Source: a virus
Virus record (IMG/VR): IMGVR_UViG_3300042731_009849
Coordinates: 1 to 64,000 of that record
Length of the DNA stretch: 64,000 bases
Strand: one strand, 5' to 3'
Shown here: positions 42,474 to 53,800 of the stretch, piece after piece
How positions within the stretch are numbered: position 1 is the first letter of the stretch
Layout: every line of letters starts with the position of its first letter
Translations under genes and position numbers: made by a program
The notes under the pieces: generated by a model
Database searches by the model: none
The model's input: the letters and a program-made list of their open reading frames with translations, nothing else
Told to the model about the DNA's origin: nothing

Positions 42474-43763
42474 ATGGGAATGAACACAGTACTTCCGAAT
42501 AGGAGTTCTTTTGAGCAGAGAGAACATGCTCAATCGCTGTCCACCTCTTCCATACAACGAGCTAGAGTATCTGAAGTACATATCTCCAGAGGCACTGTTT
42601 CATTGAACATGGAAAGTACTTCAGGTACTGCTGAAGCACTGTTTCCTTTGCTGGGATTGTCCGCTCCTTTGGAAGGCGATTCTGCCAACTACAACAAGGC
42701 ATCCTGGGGGAGGTACATTCCTCAGGTTGGGGATATGGTTCTCGTTGGGATAGCTCCTAATCGCAAGGTGCACATTTTAGGATATTCTGCTGTATACTAC
42801 AAAGACTTTGACATACAGGATGAAGACAGTATTGACGTAGGGGGTATTGGGTGGGGTACTGTTGCTGGTAGGGAAGTGAAGCCTGGAGATTGGGATTTTA
42901 AATCCTCCAGAGGATCCTATTTATACCTGGGTGATCGTGCTGTTATAGGATCCACCAGTTGCAAGTCTATATACAATCAAAGTACCAACGATATTACCAA
43001 TACTGCGTTGATAATTGTAAACAATGCGTCTGCCTCAGATATTCGATATGGTGCTGTCCGTCGTAAGCAATTGCCTACAGACAGGGAAGAGAGTCTTATT
43101 ATTTCATCCAGAGGTACTGCTGCCCAGGAGTATACTGCAGCAACTCGCTGGAACCCTGGTACAGGACCTGTTGACCTTGCTTACATTTCTCAGGGAGATG
43201 TTGTTGAAGAGCAAGGTGGTGCATCTTTCATTAAATTATCTCCTTCAGCTCTACCTGTCAGACGTTGGGAGTATTCACAGGATATTACGGGGCTCTTAAC
43301 TACTCATGATAAAGTTATTGACAGTAATGGAAACAGTTTCGTAACAGCTGCATTGGCTTCTGTCTTCTCTTTTTCGACACCTTTGGCAGCCTGGTCAATA
43401 ACCAACCTAAGCACAACAATCACGTCTTCAGGAGCAACCACTCATTCTGCGGGAGGAGCGTACAACATAACTGCTCCTACAATAACTGCCACAGCTGCCT
43501 CTGCGGCTAATGTTTTAGCTCCCATGGTATCTCTTGGCAATACTGTAGGCAGCTTACCTTTCGTTAAAATTACTCCTACCTTGGCTACTGTCTGGACAAC
43601 CTACTTTACTTCAGCAGCGGCTGCGTGGACAAAACTGTCCACTAATCCTACAGTAAGCCCAGACCCTGCCACTGCGACTATATACACTACTGCAGCAGCA
43701 GGGGCTACAGCAATGGCAGCAGCCTTATCCAGTTCTGCAACAGTCCAGGTGAAAGGGGTTTAA
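42474..43763 (+). CDS. Baseplate spike-like protein with OB fold (429 aa)
   Basis: The frame opens with a GTG at 42465, but the ATG at 42474 with AGGTGA is preferred. Residues 25-110 look like the OB domain of gpV/gp5 spikes: Arg-Ala-Arg-Val-Ser-Glu-Val, then a Tyr-Ile-Pro-Gln-Val-Gly-Asp-Met-Val-Leu-Val-Gly strand. The C-terminal third is Ala/Thr/Ser-rich and low in complexity, as in needle or linker regions. Order spike, wedge W, wedge J downstream agrees with P2-type layouts. Confidence 0.6.
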   Translation: MGMNTVLPNRSSFEQREHAQSLSTSSIQRARVSEVHISRGTVSLNMESTSGTAEALFPLLGLSAPLEGDSANYNKASWGRYIPQVGDMVLVGIAPNRKVHILGYSAVYYKDFDIQDEDSIDVGGIGWGTVAGREVKPGDWDFKSSRGSYLYLGDRAVIGSTSCKSIYNQSTNDITNTALIIVNNASASDIRYGAVRRKQLPTDREESLIISSRGTAAQEYTAATRWNPGTGPVDLAYISQGDVVEEQGGASFIKLSPSALPVRRWEYSQDITGLLTTHDKVIDSNGNSFVTAALASVFSFSTPLAAWSITNLSTTITSSGATTHSAGGAYNITAPTITATAASAANVLAPMVSLGNTVGSLPFVKITPTLATVWTTYFTSAAAAWTKLSTNPTVSPDPATATIYTTAAAGATAMAAALSSSATVQVKGV

Positions 43764-43766
43764 CAC

Positions 43767-44264
43767 ATGGCAACACCACTTCAACCTCTTGCAAAATGTA
43801 TTTTAAATTACATCTACTCCATTACTTCAGAGCTTTTATCAAAACTAAGGGCTATTGTAGAAAAGGCGTTGTTTTTCATTGATGCAAAGATTTTACAGCT
43901 TCGTGCATTTTTAGCTCAGTATGATCTGATTAAAAAATATGCAGAGCTGGTCAATGATCAGGTACAGGCTATTATTGATGAAATTAAATCCGCACTTCTC
44001 AGTGGGGTTCCAGGTCCAATAGATGATGCGTGCCCTGAGTTCTATGCTTACATAACTGATCCTTTGATTGGGTTGATCGATGCATCCTTATCTGCGTATA
44101 CTCCTTATACTGATCAGTGGATGAGTACTGTATCTGTTGTTCATTATTATGATCAGCTCATTGCGTACTGGGTAGGTATTCGTACGTTCCTGTTAGCTAT
44201 ATTGGATGTTATTGACGATGCAGCATACATTCAAACACAGAAAGCGGGAAATTTAATCCCATGA
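43767..44264 (+). CDS. Helical baseplate-cluster protein (165 aa)
   Basis: Almost fully helical, with amphipathic heptads in residues 10-75 and aromatic helices later. No signal peptide or Cys pair. AAAGGGG precedes the ATG. It lies between spike and wedge genes, so a baseplate or tail-tip component is likely. Not recognised. Confidence 0.6.
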   Translation: MATPLQPLAKCILNYIYSITSELLSKLRAIVEKALFFIDAKILQLRAFLAQYDLIKKYAELVNDQVQAIIDEIKSALLSGVPGPIDDACPEFYAYITDPLIGLIDASLSAYTPYTDQWMSTVSVVHYYDQLIAYWVGIRTFLLAILDVIDDAAYIQTQKAGNLIP

Positions 44265-44272
44265 GGTTTTAA

Positions 44273-44707
44273 ATGTCAACAACTTTACAGTTTTCCAATG
44301 GTGATATGGTACGATTAGACGGCGGTACAGGTTATTCTTACGTATCCGGCAAAAGCAAAGTGAAGCAGGACGTCGAGTGCGTAATTACAACAGATATCAG
44401 GAAATCTACCGGTTTAGGGTGTGGTCTCAGGCAGATAATTGGAGAGGATACCATGATGTATACTTCTTCCTACACTCAATATCCTGCAGTTTTTGATTTT
44501 CAAAGAAACCTGTACAACGGTCTTAGCAGGCTTAAGAGTGCACAGAAATTTTACCAGTATGATACACGTACTCCTGATGAGCTTATTTTTGATTTTTCCA
44601 CTGTCAAGGTCTGGTATTCGGACCAGGATCCTCGGAATTATGAATGGAGTATAAATGTGTTTACTGAAGACAGACGCAGCAACTTTACAGTAGGCGGTAC
44701 GGCGTGA
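44273..44707 (+). CDS. Putative baseplate wedge protein, gp25/W-like by position (144 aa)
   Basis: A short mixed protein with a Gly-Tyr-Ser-Tyr-Val strand, an Arg-Lys-Ser-Thr-Gly-Leu-Gly turn near residues 43-50 and a beta-rich C-terminus. It directly precedes the J-like gene, whose GTG overlaps its stop. In P2-type phages this place holds W (gp25-like). The sequence similarity is not strong, so the name rests on order. Confidence 0.5.
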   Translation: MSTTLQFSNGDMVRLDGGTGYSYVSGKSKVKQDVECVITTDIRKSTGLGCGLRQIIGEDTMMYTSSYTQYPAVFDFQRNLYNGLSRLKSAQKFYQYDTRTPDELIFDFSTVKVWYSDQDPRNYEWSINVFTEDRRSNFTVGGTA

Positions 44708-46128
44708 CAATAGAACGATTGACATCTGACGATTTTGCTACATTCCTGAGCAATGCGGTCAATGAGCGTGACAGGACATTGGATACGCGCATAGGACCCT
44801 ACCGGGATATTTTTATTGATCCACAAGCAGGAGTTCTGCAAAATCAGAATGATCGTGTTTATTATCTCAATAAGCTGATTAGTTTAAAAAATGCCGATCA
44901 ACTGGTACCTGATGATGTGGACGATCTGGTGTACAATGACAATATTATCCGCTTTGGATCGGTAAGATCCTCTACAGTGGTAACTTTCAGCAGGTCAACT
45001 CCTCCAGTATCTGATATCACTGTACCTATTTCCTTTCCTGTGTCAACTAAAATAAGCGCTGCTACAGGTAGGAGTATTCTGTTTAAGACTTCTGAAGAGA
45101 AGACAATGTATGCAGCTTCTGCGAGCCAGTATTATAACAGCGATACAGGTAAGTATGAATTGGATGTTTCTGTAGTAAGTACTTCACAGGGATCCAATAC
45201 AGCAGTTCCTGCTTTTAATATTACAGAAATGCGAAGGGCGCTTCCTGAGTTTGATGAGGTCTTCAACAGATCTGCGGCAACTGATGGCAGTGGTATTGAA
45301 ACTAATGATAAGCTGGCAAAAAGGTATTTGCTTCATGTGACAGGCTCTCAGATAAGTACTCCTGATGGTCTAAAAAGTTTTGTTTTGGATAATTTCTCAA
45401 GTGTTACTGATATAGCTGTTGTTTATGACGGGGATACCATCTTTACAAGGTCTGATGAGGATCCTGGTGCAGTTGATGCCTGGGTGCTTGGTGATTCTTC
45501 TTTGACAAGATCCTATACAACAGAGTATTATGGCGTTTACACTACCAACATTCTGGACAAGCAGCCTGTGGTATCTGTCTCTTCAGTAACTTCAGTTGCT
45601 GCTGCGGCTTCTTATTTTGAAGGAACTGATTATGAGGTTGTTACTGGAGACTCTGTGTATTCTTACAGTGTTCGTGGATCTGATGGTATAAGGTGGTTGA
45701 GCGGTGGTAATCATCCTGATATCGGAGATGACCTCACTATTACGTATGTATATAATTCTTTAATTGCACAGCTTCAATCATTTTTCGGTCAGATCTCTAA
45801 AAAATCTCGTGGATCTGATGTTTTGTTTAAGGCTGCCATACGCGTACCTGTAACCTTGGAGGCTACTTTAACGGTAAATGCAGGATCTCCTACAAATGTC
45901 CTTGCCAACGTTAGAAGTGCCATAAAAACGTACATCAACTCATTGATGCTCGGCGACAATTTGGAGGAATTTGATATTGACAGGGAGGTTGGTAGGATTT
46001 ATGGTGTTGATAACTTTGTGTACACCGTTTTAGATTACCAGGGTGGTACAGGTATTGGAGATTTAGTGATTGATAAAAACCAATATGCCAGAATAGAAGA
46101 AGCTGATCTGGTTATTAATCTGGCTTAG
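44704..46128 (+). CDS. Baseplate wedge protein J-like (474 aa)
   Basis: It matches the baseplate J / T4 gp6 pattern: a Pro-rich strand region near 105-115, a Gly-Ser-Asn-Thr-Ala-Val-Pro motif near 163-169, then Glu-Thr-Asn-Asp-Lys-Leu-Ala-Lys-Arg and Gly-x-Gln-Ile-Ser-Thr-Pro-Asp-Gly-Leu near 198-224, and a final alpha/beta domain. The start is a GTG overlapping the previous stop. It forms the ring of wedges around the hub. Confidence 0.8.
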   Translation: MTIERLTSDDFATFLSNAVNERDRTLDTRIGPYRDIFIDPQAGVLQNQNDRVYYLNKLISLKNADQLVPDDVDDLVYNDNIIRFGSVRSSTVVTFSRSTPPVSDITVPISFPVSTKISAATGRSILFKTSEEKTMYAASASQYYNSDTGKYELDVSVVSTSQGSNTAVPAFNITEMRRALPEFDEVFNRSAATDGSGIETNDKLAKRYLLHVTGSQISTPDGLKSFVLDNFSSVTDIAVVYDGDTIFTRSDEDPGAVDAWVLGDSSLTRSYTTEYYGVYTTNILDKQPVVSVSSVTSVAAAASYFEGTDYEVVTGDSVYSYSVRGSDGIRWLSGGNHPDIGDDLTITYVYNSLIAQLQSFFGQISKKSRGSDVLFKAAIRVPVTLEATLTVNAGSPTNVLANVRSAIKTYINSLMLGDNLEEFDIDREVGRIYGVDNFVYTVLDYQGGTGIGDLVIDKNQYARIEEADLVINLA

Positions 46129-46129
46129 T

Positions 46130-47143
46130 ATGGGACTTTATTCAGACTTTTTATATGCAGGTACTTATGCGGCAGGTGGTGATGTCTACGGTTTTGATAC
46201 TGTCCTCAGCAGTATTTCTGTAGAATCCGGTCCTTCTACGGGCGGCCAGCGTTTTGTACTAACTGGGGAGAGTTTTGGTTATGAAGGGTATGATGATACC
46301 TGGACCAATGCCACACTTGACGCTGCCAAATGGTCTGATATATCTTCGGGATCTGGATCCATATCTGTAGCTTCTCCTAATCTTTTACTGAACACAGGGG
46401 CAACCTCTGGAAGTGTTTCCGGGGTATCCTCTGTATCCTCTGTATCAAACTTTCAATTCGAGACACGGGTTAGCATACCTTCCGTAAGTGTATACCCTTC
46501 ATCCTCTGTCAATTTATTTACATATGAAGCATACGTGGATTCTTCAAACTACTGTTCATTTGCAGTAACTCAGGGAACTTCCAGTGGTACGACTGAGCTT
46601 ACTGCCTCTGTTGTTGTCAATGGTCGTGTGGTTGATACCTGGAGTTCTTCCTGGACAACTGGTGTGTCAGTTTTCCGGATGTTGAGATTTGGTACCTCAG
46701 TGTATTTTTATGGAAACGGATCATTGTTCTTCAGTTCGAAAAGATTCGTCACAACAAGTGCTACTATACGCTACTATTCTGCAAATAATTCTGCATCCTA
46801 TGCAGTAGCTGGTGTAAATGTATTACATTCTCTTTTAAAGACTTTTGTGGTATTTGGTGAGCAGGTAGTGTTTGATCCTATCATAGTCTCAGCATACCGT
46901 TTAAGAGGTCTTACTCCTCCTTCCAGAGATGGTAGAGATCAGTTGGCTGCATACAGTGGTTATGTGGACGTATCTGTGGTATCAGGAGGGACAGTTACAC
47001 GCCCCAATTTTTATGAATACTACTTTGAGGATAATTTAGTCATACTAAACTCGCCTCAGTTTAATGTTAAGATGACTATACCTGATGATACTACTGTTCG
47101 TACTCCTGTTCTGGAATCTCAGGGGTTGGGTGGAGGTAAATAG
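46130..47143 (+). CDS. Baseplate-associated protein with lectin-like domain (337 aa)
   Basis: An IPT/TIG-like strand set (Ile-Ser-Val-Glu-Ser-Gly-Pro-Ser-Thr-Gly-Gly near residues 28-39) is followed by a beta-sandwich segment (about 55-230) with the look of a concanavalin-type lectin domain, starting at Trp-Thr-Asn-Ala-Thr-Leu-Asp. The C-terminal part returns to baseplate-like sequence. It starts two bases after the J-like gene. Possibly the I-like wedge partner with an inserted sugar-binding domain. Confidence 0.55.
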   Translation: MGLYSDFLYAGTYAAGGDVYGFDTVLSSISVESGPSTGGQRFVLTGESFGYEGYDDTWTNATLDAAKWSDISSGSGSISVASPNLLLNTGATSGSVSGVSSVSSVSNFQFETRVSIPSVSVYPSSSVNLFTYEAYVDSSNYCSFAVTQGTSSGTTELTASVVVNGRVVDTWSSSWTTGVSVFRMLRFGTSVYFYGNGSLFFSSKRFVTTSATIRYYSANNSASYAVAGVNVLHSLLKTFVVFGEQVVFDPIIVSAYRLRGLTPPSRDGRDQLAAYSGYVDVSVVSGGTVTRPNFYEYYFEDNLVILNSPQFNVKMTIPDDTTVRTPVLESQGLGGGK

Positions 47144-47147
47144 ATAT

Positions 47148-50100
47148 ATGACGTTCCCTGTAATTGACAGATACTCTCAGATGGTTCGCAGTATTGTTGG
47201 AGGCCCTTTTTATGAGTCCCTTGGTGTAGTAGTACCGTTAAGATCTGGAACAACTCCATTACGATTGGAGACCACAGAACCTAATACAGAATTTGGTATC
47301 TACATAAATGATAATTTCTCAGGTATAGCTAAAAGCAACTCTGGAGGATCTGTTACCTTCTCCAGAAAGATACCCCAAGGTGAAGTTATCATTTCCTGCA
47401 GGTCTAATCAAACCGGAAGAGTATATAAGGCATACCTTACTGTACGGGATTGGGCAATATGGTTGGCAGCATATGCGTACTGTCTGGAGATTATTGACGA
47501 TAATATTTCTCAGGTAAGATCAAATATCTCAATAAATACAGCAAATGCTACATCTCTTCAGGAAATCTATGGAGAGCCTTTATCTTTTTACAGGGATACT
47601 GGTCAAGGGGTTGACTCCTACCGAGATCAGGTGTATCAGCTGAGAGCTTCCTATCGCAATTTTGGAGGCGTCTATAAAGGACTTAATGAGGCAGTAGCTG
47701 TTATTACTCAAGTGGAGCCTATGAGCTATTCTCGTAAGTTCTGGGGTCCTAATTGGGTGCTGGATCAGTCCATGTTGGTTAATCACAGGTTCCTGGACAG
47801 ATCTTCTGTTCTTACCTCTACAGGAAATATAACTGGAGTAACGCTGGTTAAAGCTGATCCAGATGTTCTTAGCAGTCCTTCTGTACCACATAGCTTGACG
47901 TACAATCCTTCTACAGGTAATCTGGAGTGGAGTCCTGACGGAGGTGTAGGTCAAACTGTCTACGCAGGTGACGGAGAGGTTTTTTTAGCAGGCCCTTTAA
48001 AATTTAGCAATGTAACAATTACAGGAAGAGATGTTTCAACATACTCCTACTCTATAGTATCAGGTGTCGATAAGACATTGTACCTGGACTTGAACTCACG
48101 AGGAGTGATTTCTATAGACATTCCTTCAGGTACTCCTTCTGTGGCTACTGTGGTAAGTGCTATCAATACAGCCCTTTCTTCAGATATTAGATACGGTGCT
48201 CCATACACTACCACTGCTTCAGTATATGGAGGCAGGTTGCTACTGCGTGCAACGAATTCGATAAAAGTGGAAAGTGGTCAGTACAATGCAGCTTCTGAGT
48301 TGCTGGGTGTGGATGGTGGAGATCTTTACCTGGGTACATCCTCTCTTTTTAACAATGCAGTACAGGTTTTGGAGATCAATGGTGGGGCGAAAGGGTATAT
48401 ACATGACGTTAATGAGGCAAGAGTAAGGTATATCTATAACTCTACTTTTGATGTTTTCGAGTTCTACGGGAAAGCTTCAGTCTCTGCATCCTTTGGGGGT
48501 ATGTATACTGTGTCAGAATCGGGGTATTATGCGATAACTGATGCAGATGGTCATGTCATTAACGTTTACGTGGATGTTGATTTGCTTGTACAAACAGCAC
48601 TGGCTGAAGAAACCATCTCTGTATCTTTTCATAAACTGGTGGAAAACACTGTGAGATCTCAGGGGTTGTTGGTGTCTGTAAACAGAGAACTTCTACCCTC
48701 GACTACTCAGGTTGATACGGTAATTGTTTATGATGATATTACGGATGGGTACGTAGAGACTCCTGACTACTGGAGAGTTAGTCCGATAACTGGTACGTCT
48801 TCCTCAGAATTTTATCCATCTTTTATTTTGACAGATAAGCATGATTCATATGACGTTACTCCTGCTTTTGCTTACAGGTTTACTGATTCTGCTGCTACGT
48901 CTGTTACATTGAGTGGAAGGTCTTTGCAATCCTCTGCTATAGATTCTTCCGTACGTATTCCTGATGGGGTTCTTGGTGTACCTGGAGGCATTGCTGATTA
49001 TGAGGGCTATGACTTAAAAATCTCAGGATGGTTTCTGAGTCTCAATTCAGGCACTTTGGAAGCAACTTTGAGAGTGTCCTTTGATGGCGGGTCTTCATGG
49101 ATAGCAGGTACTCCTTCAGTTGTCAATACGGACACTGGCGGGTTGTTTGCAGCAGATTTTACTTATATTGAGTTTGTCACTCCGATACAGCCTTGTACAG
49201 GTGATGTTCTGGTATCTGTTCTGTTTGAGAAGCTTACTGGCAATATAGATGTAATAACTGATTGTGTCAATGCCCAGGTAAAATATATATCTTCAGGTTT
49301 TTTGGGAAATGCTACAGTTCCCCGAAGCCTTCATAGTCAGTATATGGAAGATTTAACTTTTGTCTGGTCAAAAGATCCATTGTCACTTAATGAGAAAAAA
49401 TACTTAGGGCTTCCTCACAAGATAGTCAATAAAACAACTCCTTATGCAGGAGTCTCAATAACTCATGTGTCTTTAGATACCCCTGCAGGTAATGGTACCA
49501 TGGAGTATGAATACACTTCTTTGTCCACTATTAAAAAATTGCGTTGGACTCCTTACGGTACTGTTTGGGGGTCTGGTGTTGGTTATGTTACTGTTACTGC
49601 TGATGGTGTATATACACTTACTGCTCCGGATGGTAGTTACCTACAGGTAAACTGCACATACAATATTCTACCTACAGATAGTAGGAGCAGAGTTCTTGTT
49701 ATCTCAGATGAAACCACATACAGAGGGCAGACAAGAGAGATAAGCCCTTGTTATACTTCTTTGTCTATTCATGATGTTTCAGAGTATGGCACTGGTGGGT
49801 TGTGCAAGAATTTAATAGGAGTGATTGGAGAAGATGACTTTTCTCTATGCGGGTTGGTCAATTGTGATATCTCTCCTAGAGATCCTTTCAAGTATGCATT
49901 TGTCTATCCAGAATTTGAAAGTCCAGTCAGAGGGGAGCAACTAACTTTTTCTCTGGTAGGTTTGAGCTATGAGGCTACGCTGTCCTATTACAGTAATTCA
50001 GATCAGGTTGAGGCTACTCTTTACGAAAATGGCATACCTGTTCCAAATACCTGGTGGAGTTTTTCCGCAGGTAACACTGTCAGTATACCTGCATCTGTTA

Positions 50101-50777
50101 TTACTGCGGGGCATTTAAGTATTTCTTCTTCTTACACTATAGACTACCACCTAATTTATCAGGTTACTTCAACGGTTCTGGATATGCCTATTGTAAATGC
50201 TTCCTGGCATGATTATGCATGGTGGGTTGATTATAGCATATACGAAAGGTACGACAGTGTTCAGGGAGAATTCGATGCCACTTCTCAGTTGTTTTTTAAT
50301 CAGGATACTGGGAGAGCTGTTCTGGATAAGAGATCTGCGGCAAATAAAAGTAGAAGTAATTTACTGCTGCAACAGGCGGAAATCCAAAGAGAGATCCCGA
50401 AGTCTTATTGGCGTTTTGTGGATGATACTACTGTAGAGATTGATTTAAACTATCTCGTTAACGGCCAGTACTTTTTACAGCATCAGGAATCTCGTGTATA
50501 TGAGCAGAGTAGGTTAAACATTACTTTTGAGCACAGGTCAGGAGCTACCGCTGTTGATTGTGTTTCTGCTGCATGGTCCACTGTAAGTAAGAATTCTATT
50601 GTAGATATTTATCAGACAACTCCTCATGGATACCATCAGCTAAGGTTGAGTATTTCAGGTATACGTGATCTTAGGGATTTTAAAATGAGATCAATGTCTA
50701 TTAAAGGTCTCAGTATGTCAGGAGGTGTATCTGCAATTCCGGGGTTGACCTCTACAACTACATGGATAGGTTCCTGA
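47148..50777 (+). CDS. Large baseplate/fibre-attachment protein (1209 aa)
   Basis: The frame is open from 47085, overlapping the previous gene, but GGAGGT at 47132-47137 and the ATG at 47148 give the natural start. Residues 1-200 are helical with Trp-rich stretches; the rest is mostly beta domains with repeated Gly-Thr-x-Glu/Tyr motifs. It lies between the wedge genes and the spike, so it probably connects fibres or spike to the baseplate. No single family recognised. Confidence 0.6.
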   Translation: MTFPVIDRYSQMVRSIVGGPFYESLGVVVPLRSGTTPLRLETTEPNTEFGIYINDNFSGIAKSNSGGSVTFSRKIPQGEVIISCRSNQTGRVYKAYLTVRDWAIWLAAYAYCLEIIDDNISQVRSNISINTANATSLQEIYGEPLSFYRDTGQGVDSYRDQVYQLRASYRNFGGVYKGLNEAVAVITQVEPMSYSRKFWGPNWVLDQSMLVNHRFLDRSSVLTSTGNITGVTLVKADPDVLSSPSVPHSLTYNPSTGNLEWSPDGGVGQTVYAGDGEVFLAGPLKFSNVTITGRDVSTYSYSIVSGVDKTLYLDLNSRGVISIDIPSGTPSVATVVSAINTALSSDIRYGAPYTTTASVYGGRLLLRATNSIKVESGQYNAASELLGVDGGDLYLGTSSLFNNAVQVLEINGGAKGYIHDVNEARVRYIYNSTFDVFEFYGKASVSASFGGMYTVSESGYYAITDADGHVINVYVDVDLLVQTALAEETISVSFHKLVENTVRSQGLLVSVNRELLPSTTQVDTVIVYDDITDGYVETPDYWRVSPITGTSSSEFYPSFILTDKHDSYDVTPAFAYRFTDSAATSVTLSGRSLQSSAIDSSVRIPDGVLGVPGGIADYEGYDLKISGWFLSLNSGTLEATLRVSFDGGSSWIAGTPSVVNTDTGGLFAADFTYIEFVTPIQPCTGDVLVSVLFEKLTGNIDVITDCVNAQVKYISSGFLGNATVPRSLHSQYMEDLTFVWSKDPLSLNEKKYLGLPHKIVNKTTPYAGVSITHVSLDTPAGNGTMEYEYTSLSTIKKLRWTPYGTVWGSGVGYVTVTADGVYTLTAPDGSYLQVNCTYNILPTDSRSRVLVISDETTYRGQTREISPCYTSLSIHDVSEYGTGGLCKNLIGVIGEDDFSLCGLVNCDISPRDPFKYAFVYPEFESPVRGEQLTFSLVGLSYEATLSYYSNSDQVEATLYENGIPVPNTWWSFSAGNTVSIPASVITAGHLSISSSYTIDYHLIYQVTSTVLDMPIVNASWHDYAWWVDYSIYERYDSVQGEFDATSQLFFNQDTGRAVLDKRSAANKSRSNLLLQQAEIQREIPKSYWRFVDDTTVEIDLNYLVNGQYFLQHQESRVYEQSRLNITFEHRSGATAVDCVSAAWSTVSKNSIVDIYQTTPHGYHQLRLSISGIRDLRDFKMRSMSIKGLSMSGGVSAIPGLTSTTTWIGS

Positions 50778-50787
50778 TTATTTTTTC

Positions 50788-50814
50788 GTGGTTTGCTGAT
50801 TATAGTAAGACCAC
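50788..50814 (+). promoter_or_regulatory. Inverted repeat with TATAGT before the tail spike gene
   Basis: GTGGT (50788-50792) and ACCAC (50810-50814) pair around TATAGTAAG (50801-50809). The same TATAGTAAG occurs at 32489 before the chaperone gene, so it may be part of a promoter; the stem followed by a T-rich stretch could also be a weak terminator. Confidence 0.35.
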
Positions 50815-50867
50815 TTGTTTATTTAAAATACCCTCGTATTTGCGGGTGAGCTCTTTAAGGAGATATA

Positions 50868-53800
50868 ATGGAAGGTACTAATTTTAAAAATGGCGTGTTG
50901 GTGACCGAGGTTGACCTTGATCGCAGTGAAGCTGCCAAAGGTTCTCAGATACTGCGTACTAGGTATGACCTGGCGTCTCGTGGTGTTGTTAGTGGTGGTT
51001 CTATAACTGTAAATGCTCTTAATACGGATAGGGTTGATATTGCTGCGTTCTCTGGTTATACTCCTAGAGGTGATTATGTCAGCGCTACTGCTGCTACAAA
51101 CAATGTACCACTCTCCAGCAGCGTTGCAGGCACTCGTAACTACGTTCTTGCGATATATACGGAAATTCTTACAGGCAGCAAGCCTCATGAGTCTAACGGG
51201 TTGACTTATTCTACTCATATAAACGCTTCATACAGGATCGTAGTGCTGACAGAAGCAGAGTATAACAATCCTTCAGAGATCTCACCTTCTGACAATAACT
51301 TAGCTAACAATGCTGTTGACAGAGCGCTTTTGTTGGGTATAGTAACTGCGACAGGAGGATCTCTGACTGCTGCCAATATTGAAGGGCCTATCCCTTTTAA
51401 CAATCTTTTGTATACCAATCCTGTAGATATCCCTTCTATGGCAGGTGTGAATATTCAATTTGTAGATGTTCTTACGGAAACAGGCACAGGAACTCTTGAG
51501 TATCAGTACACATTATCCGGTTATCAGTTGAGGTGGGCATCACCTGGTAATGTTGCAGGTGCTTGGGTGAATTGGACTGTGGATGGGGAAAAAACAGTAA
51601 CAGATGCATCAGGTAGATACATATCCGTTTATATGGCAATCTCTCAAATGAGCACCACTGGAACCTTTCCTTTTGTTGAGTTAATTGAGATTGTAGATTT
51701 ATATAAACAAGATGTCCCTAGAAATACAGCAGAGGATTGGCTTCATAGGAAATTACGTGGTACAGGTATCGTTTCTGAAAAGAATCCTCACGGATCCAGT
51801 CTGAATGATTTATCTGGAGAGTCTTTGTTTTTACTGGATGAGCATCAGGATGTAATGCATTGCAACGGAGTATGGAAAGGCTCTACGAGTACAGTACTTC
51901 TACCTTATGTTATCCCTTCGTCACCTTATGATACTCTTGGCATAAACGTTCCTGCAACAGGTGATCTTTATTATATTAATGGAAAAAAATTAACAGATCT
52001 AGATGCTTCATCTTTTGCATTTACTCCTGCTACTGCTGGTGTTGTCAGCTCCATGTGGGAGGTGTATGCTACAGATGAAGGTGGTGCAGATGTTAATAAA
52101 AAAATGGAATATCCTCCAGCGCGTCTGCTTAGAGGGACTTGGATAGTTAATTCCTCGGATAACTACCCTGCAGGGTCTTATTTACTAAAAGTTGTTGTAT
52201 CAGGAACATCCCCGTTAAGCTTCTTTTTTTCGTGGGATGGTGGTCCTAGCGTTCTTATAAAAGAAGGATCAGCAGATCAGGTAATACGTCTTTACTCAGC
52301 AAACGGTTATCAGTACATTGATATATGGGTTCGCACAGCTTCTTCCGGGATAACTGATGCATATCTCCCTTCCTCACCAGGAACCTATCAAGATTCTATT
52401 ACGGTATATGACTCTCCTTCGTGGAATGATAATCTTTTGCTGGGAAATATTCCATACTGGTATGACGCAGTTACTTTACAAACTTTTGTCGGTTATGCTC
52501 CGTATTCTGTGGCCAGATCTGTTGTAGATAGAAGGGTATTTGGTAATATTTGTGCTGATAATATTAGTGATTCTTTTCTTCAGGATTACATTTATCACGC
52601 AAACGATGAGTTAAGTGCTTCAGGGGTACTTCTGGAGAGGGACTCTAAAGGGTATCACAGTTTTTCCTATGTGAACACCACTGGTTTTTCTGTTTCAGTA
52701 AAAGGAGGCAGCTCTTATTGTAGAGGAAAAAGACTATCTTCAGAAGATACTGTACTAACACTCTTGGCTAATAAAGAGTTTATGACATATGTTGAGGCGG
52801 GTACAGGATCTTTGCAGTATTTGAATATAACAGATGATTTTGCAGGATCTCGATTGGAGGCTTTGAGGTATCTCGTAGGAGATGGATCTTTTAGGCCTAA
52901 TGTTTCTTCCGATTATACTGCTACAGCTGTGTATGCAGGGCAGGGTAGTCCTGAAAGAGGTGTACCTCTTCATATATTTACCACAGATTCATCCTCATTA
53001 GACGTTACTGCTACAATAGAACTGGTGAGAAATGTTAATGAGGTTTCGGATATCTGGAGTGTAGGGTCTTCTTTTAAAACTGCATTTACTTCTCTGGAGG
53101 CTGCCTTTCTTTATGCAAACCTTTATGATGGATCTTGTGTAGAGATTAAGGTACTGGGAGATGTTGTTGTCAAAGAAGAAATCACCCAACCTTCTCACGT
53201 TACAGTGTCCGGTACCTCCGCAGACGCTTCAGTGTCATTTGCTAATTATGGAACATGGACTCCTTCTAATTATGTGTGGCGTTTATCTAGCGGTAGTATT
53301 GTAAAAGATTTGTCAATATCTTCTACTGTGAGTAACGTTGAGTACATTTTCGGGATAAATACAAAGGTTTCTATTCAAAACTGTGTCATATCTTGTACTT
53401 ATGATACTTTTGTGTTTAACGGAGCTTCAGTCGCTACTGTAGATAGCGTTCGTTTTGTTAATAATACCGTTGAAGCACAGGGGTTGGTAAATCCAAACAC
53501 TTTTTCTCCCAGCAAGGCGGATTATTGGGTTGTCTCTGGAAATACTTTTTACACATCTAATACAGGTTTTACTGTTCAATATGCAGGGTTGGTTGCAGGA
53601 CCTTTTTCCAACTCAACTATTTCCAACAATACGTTTTTTGTTGAAGGTAAGGGTAGTTTTGTAGGAGGTGCAATATCTCTGTACACATCATCAAATGTCA
53701 GCATTACAGGGAATACTATTGAAATAGATGAGAGTTCTGGTTCTGTCGAAGAGCCTGCTATAATACTGAAGGAAACAACCTCAGTAAATATCAGCGGGAA

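Noticed and set aside
47085-47147. Upstream start for the 1209-residue baseplate protein
   Set aside because: It overlaps the preceding gene by 59 bases, while GGAGGT fits the ATG at 47148.
50788-50820. Clear terminator after the large baseplate gene
   Set aside because: The stem is short with a 17-base loop and no clean T-run, and it contains a promoter-like TATAGT; listed only as a regulatory candidate.
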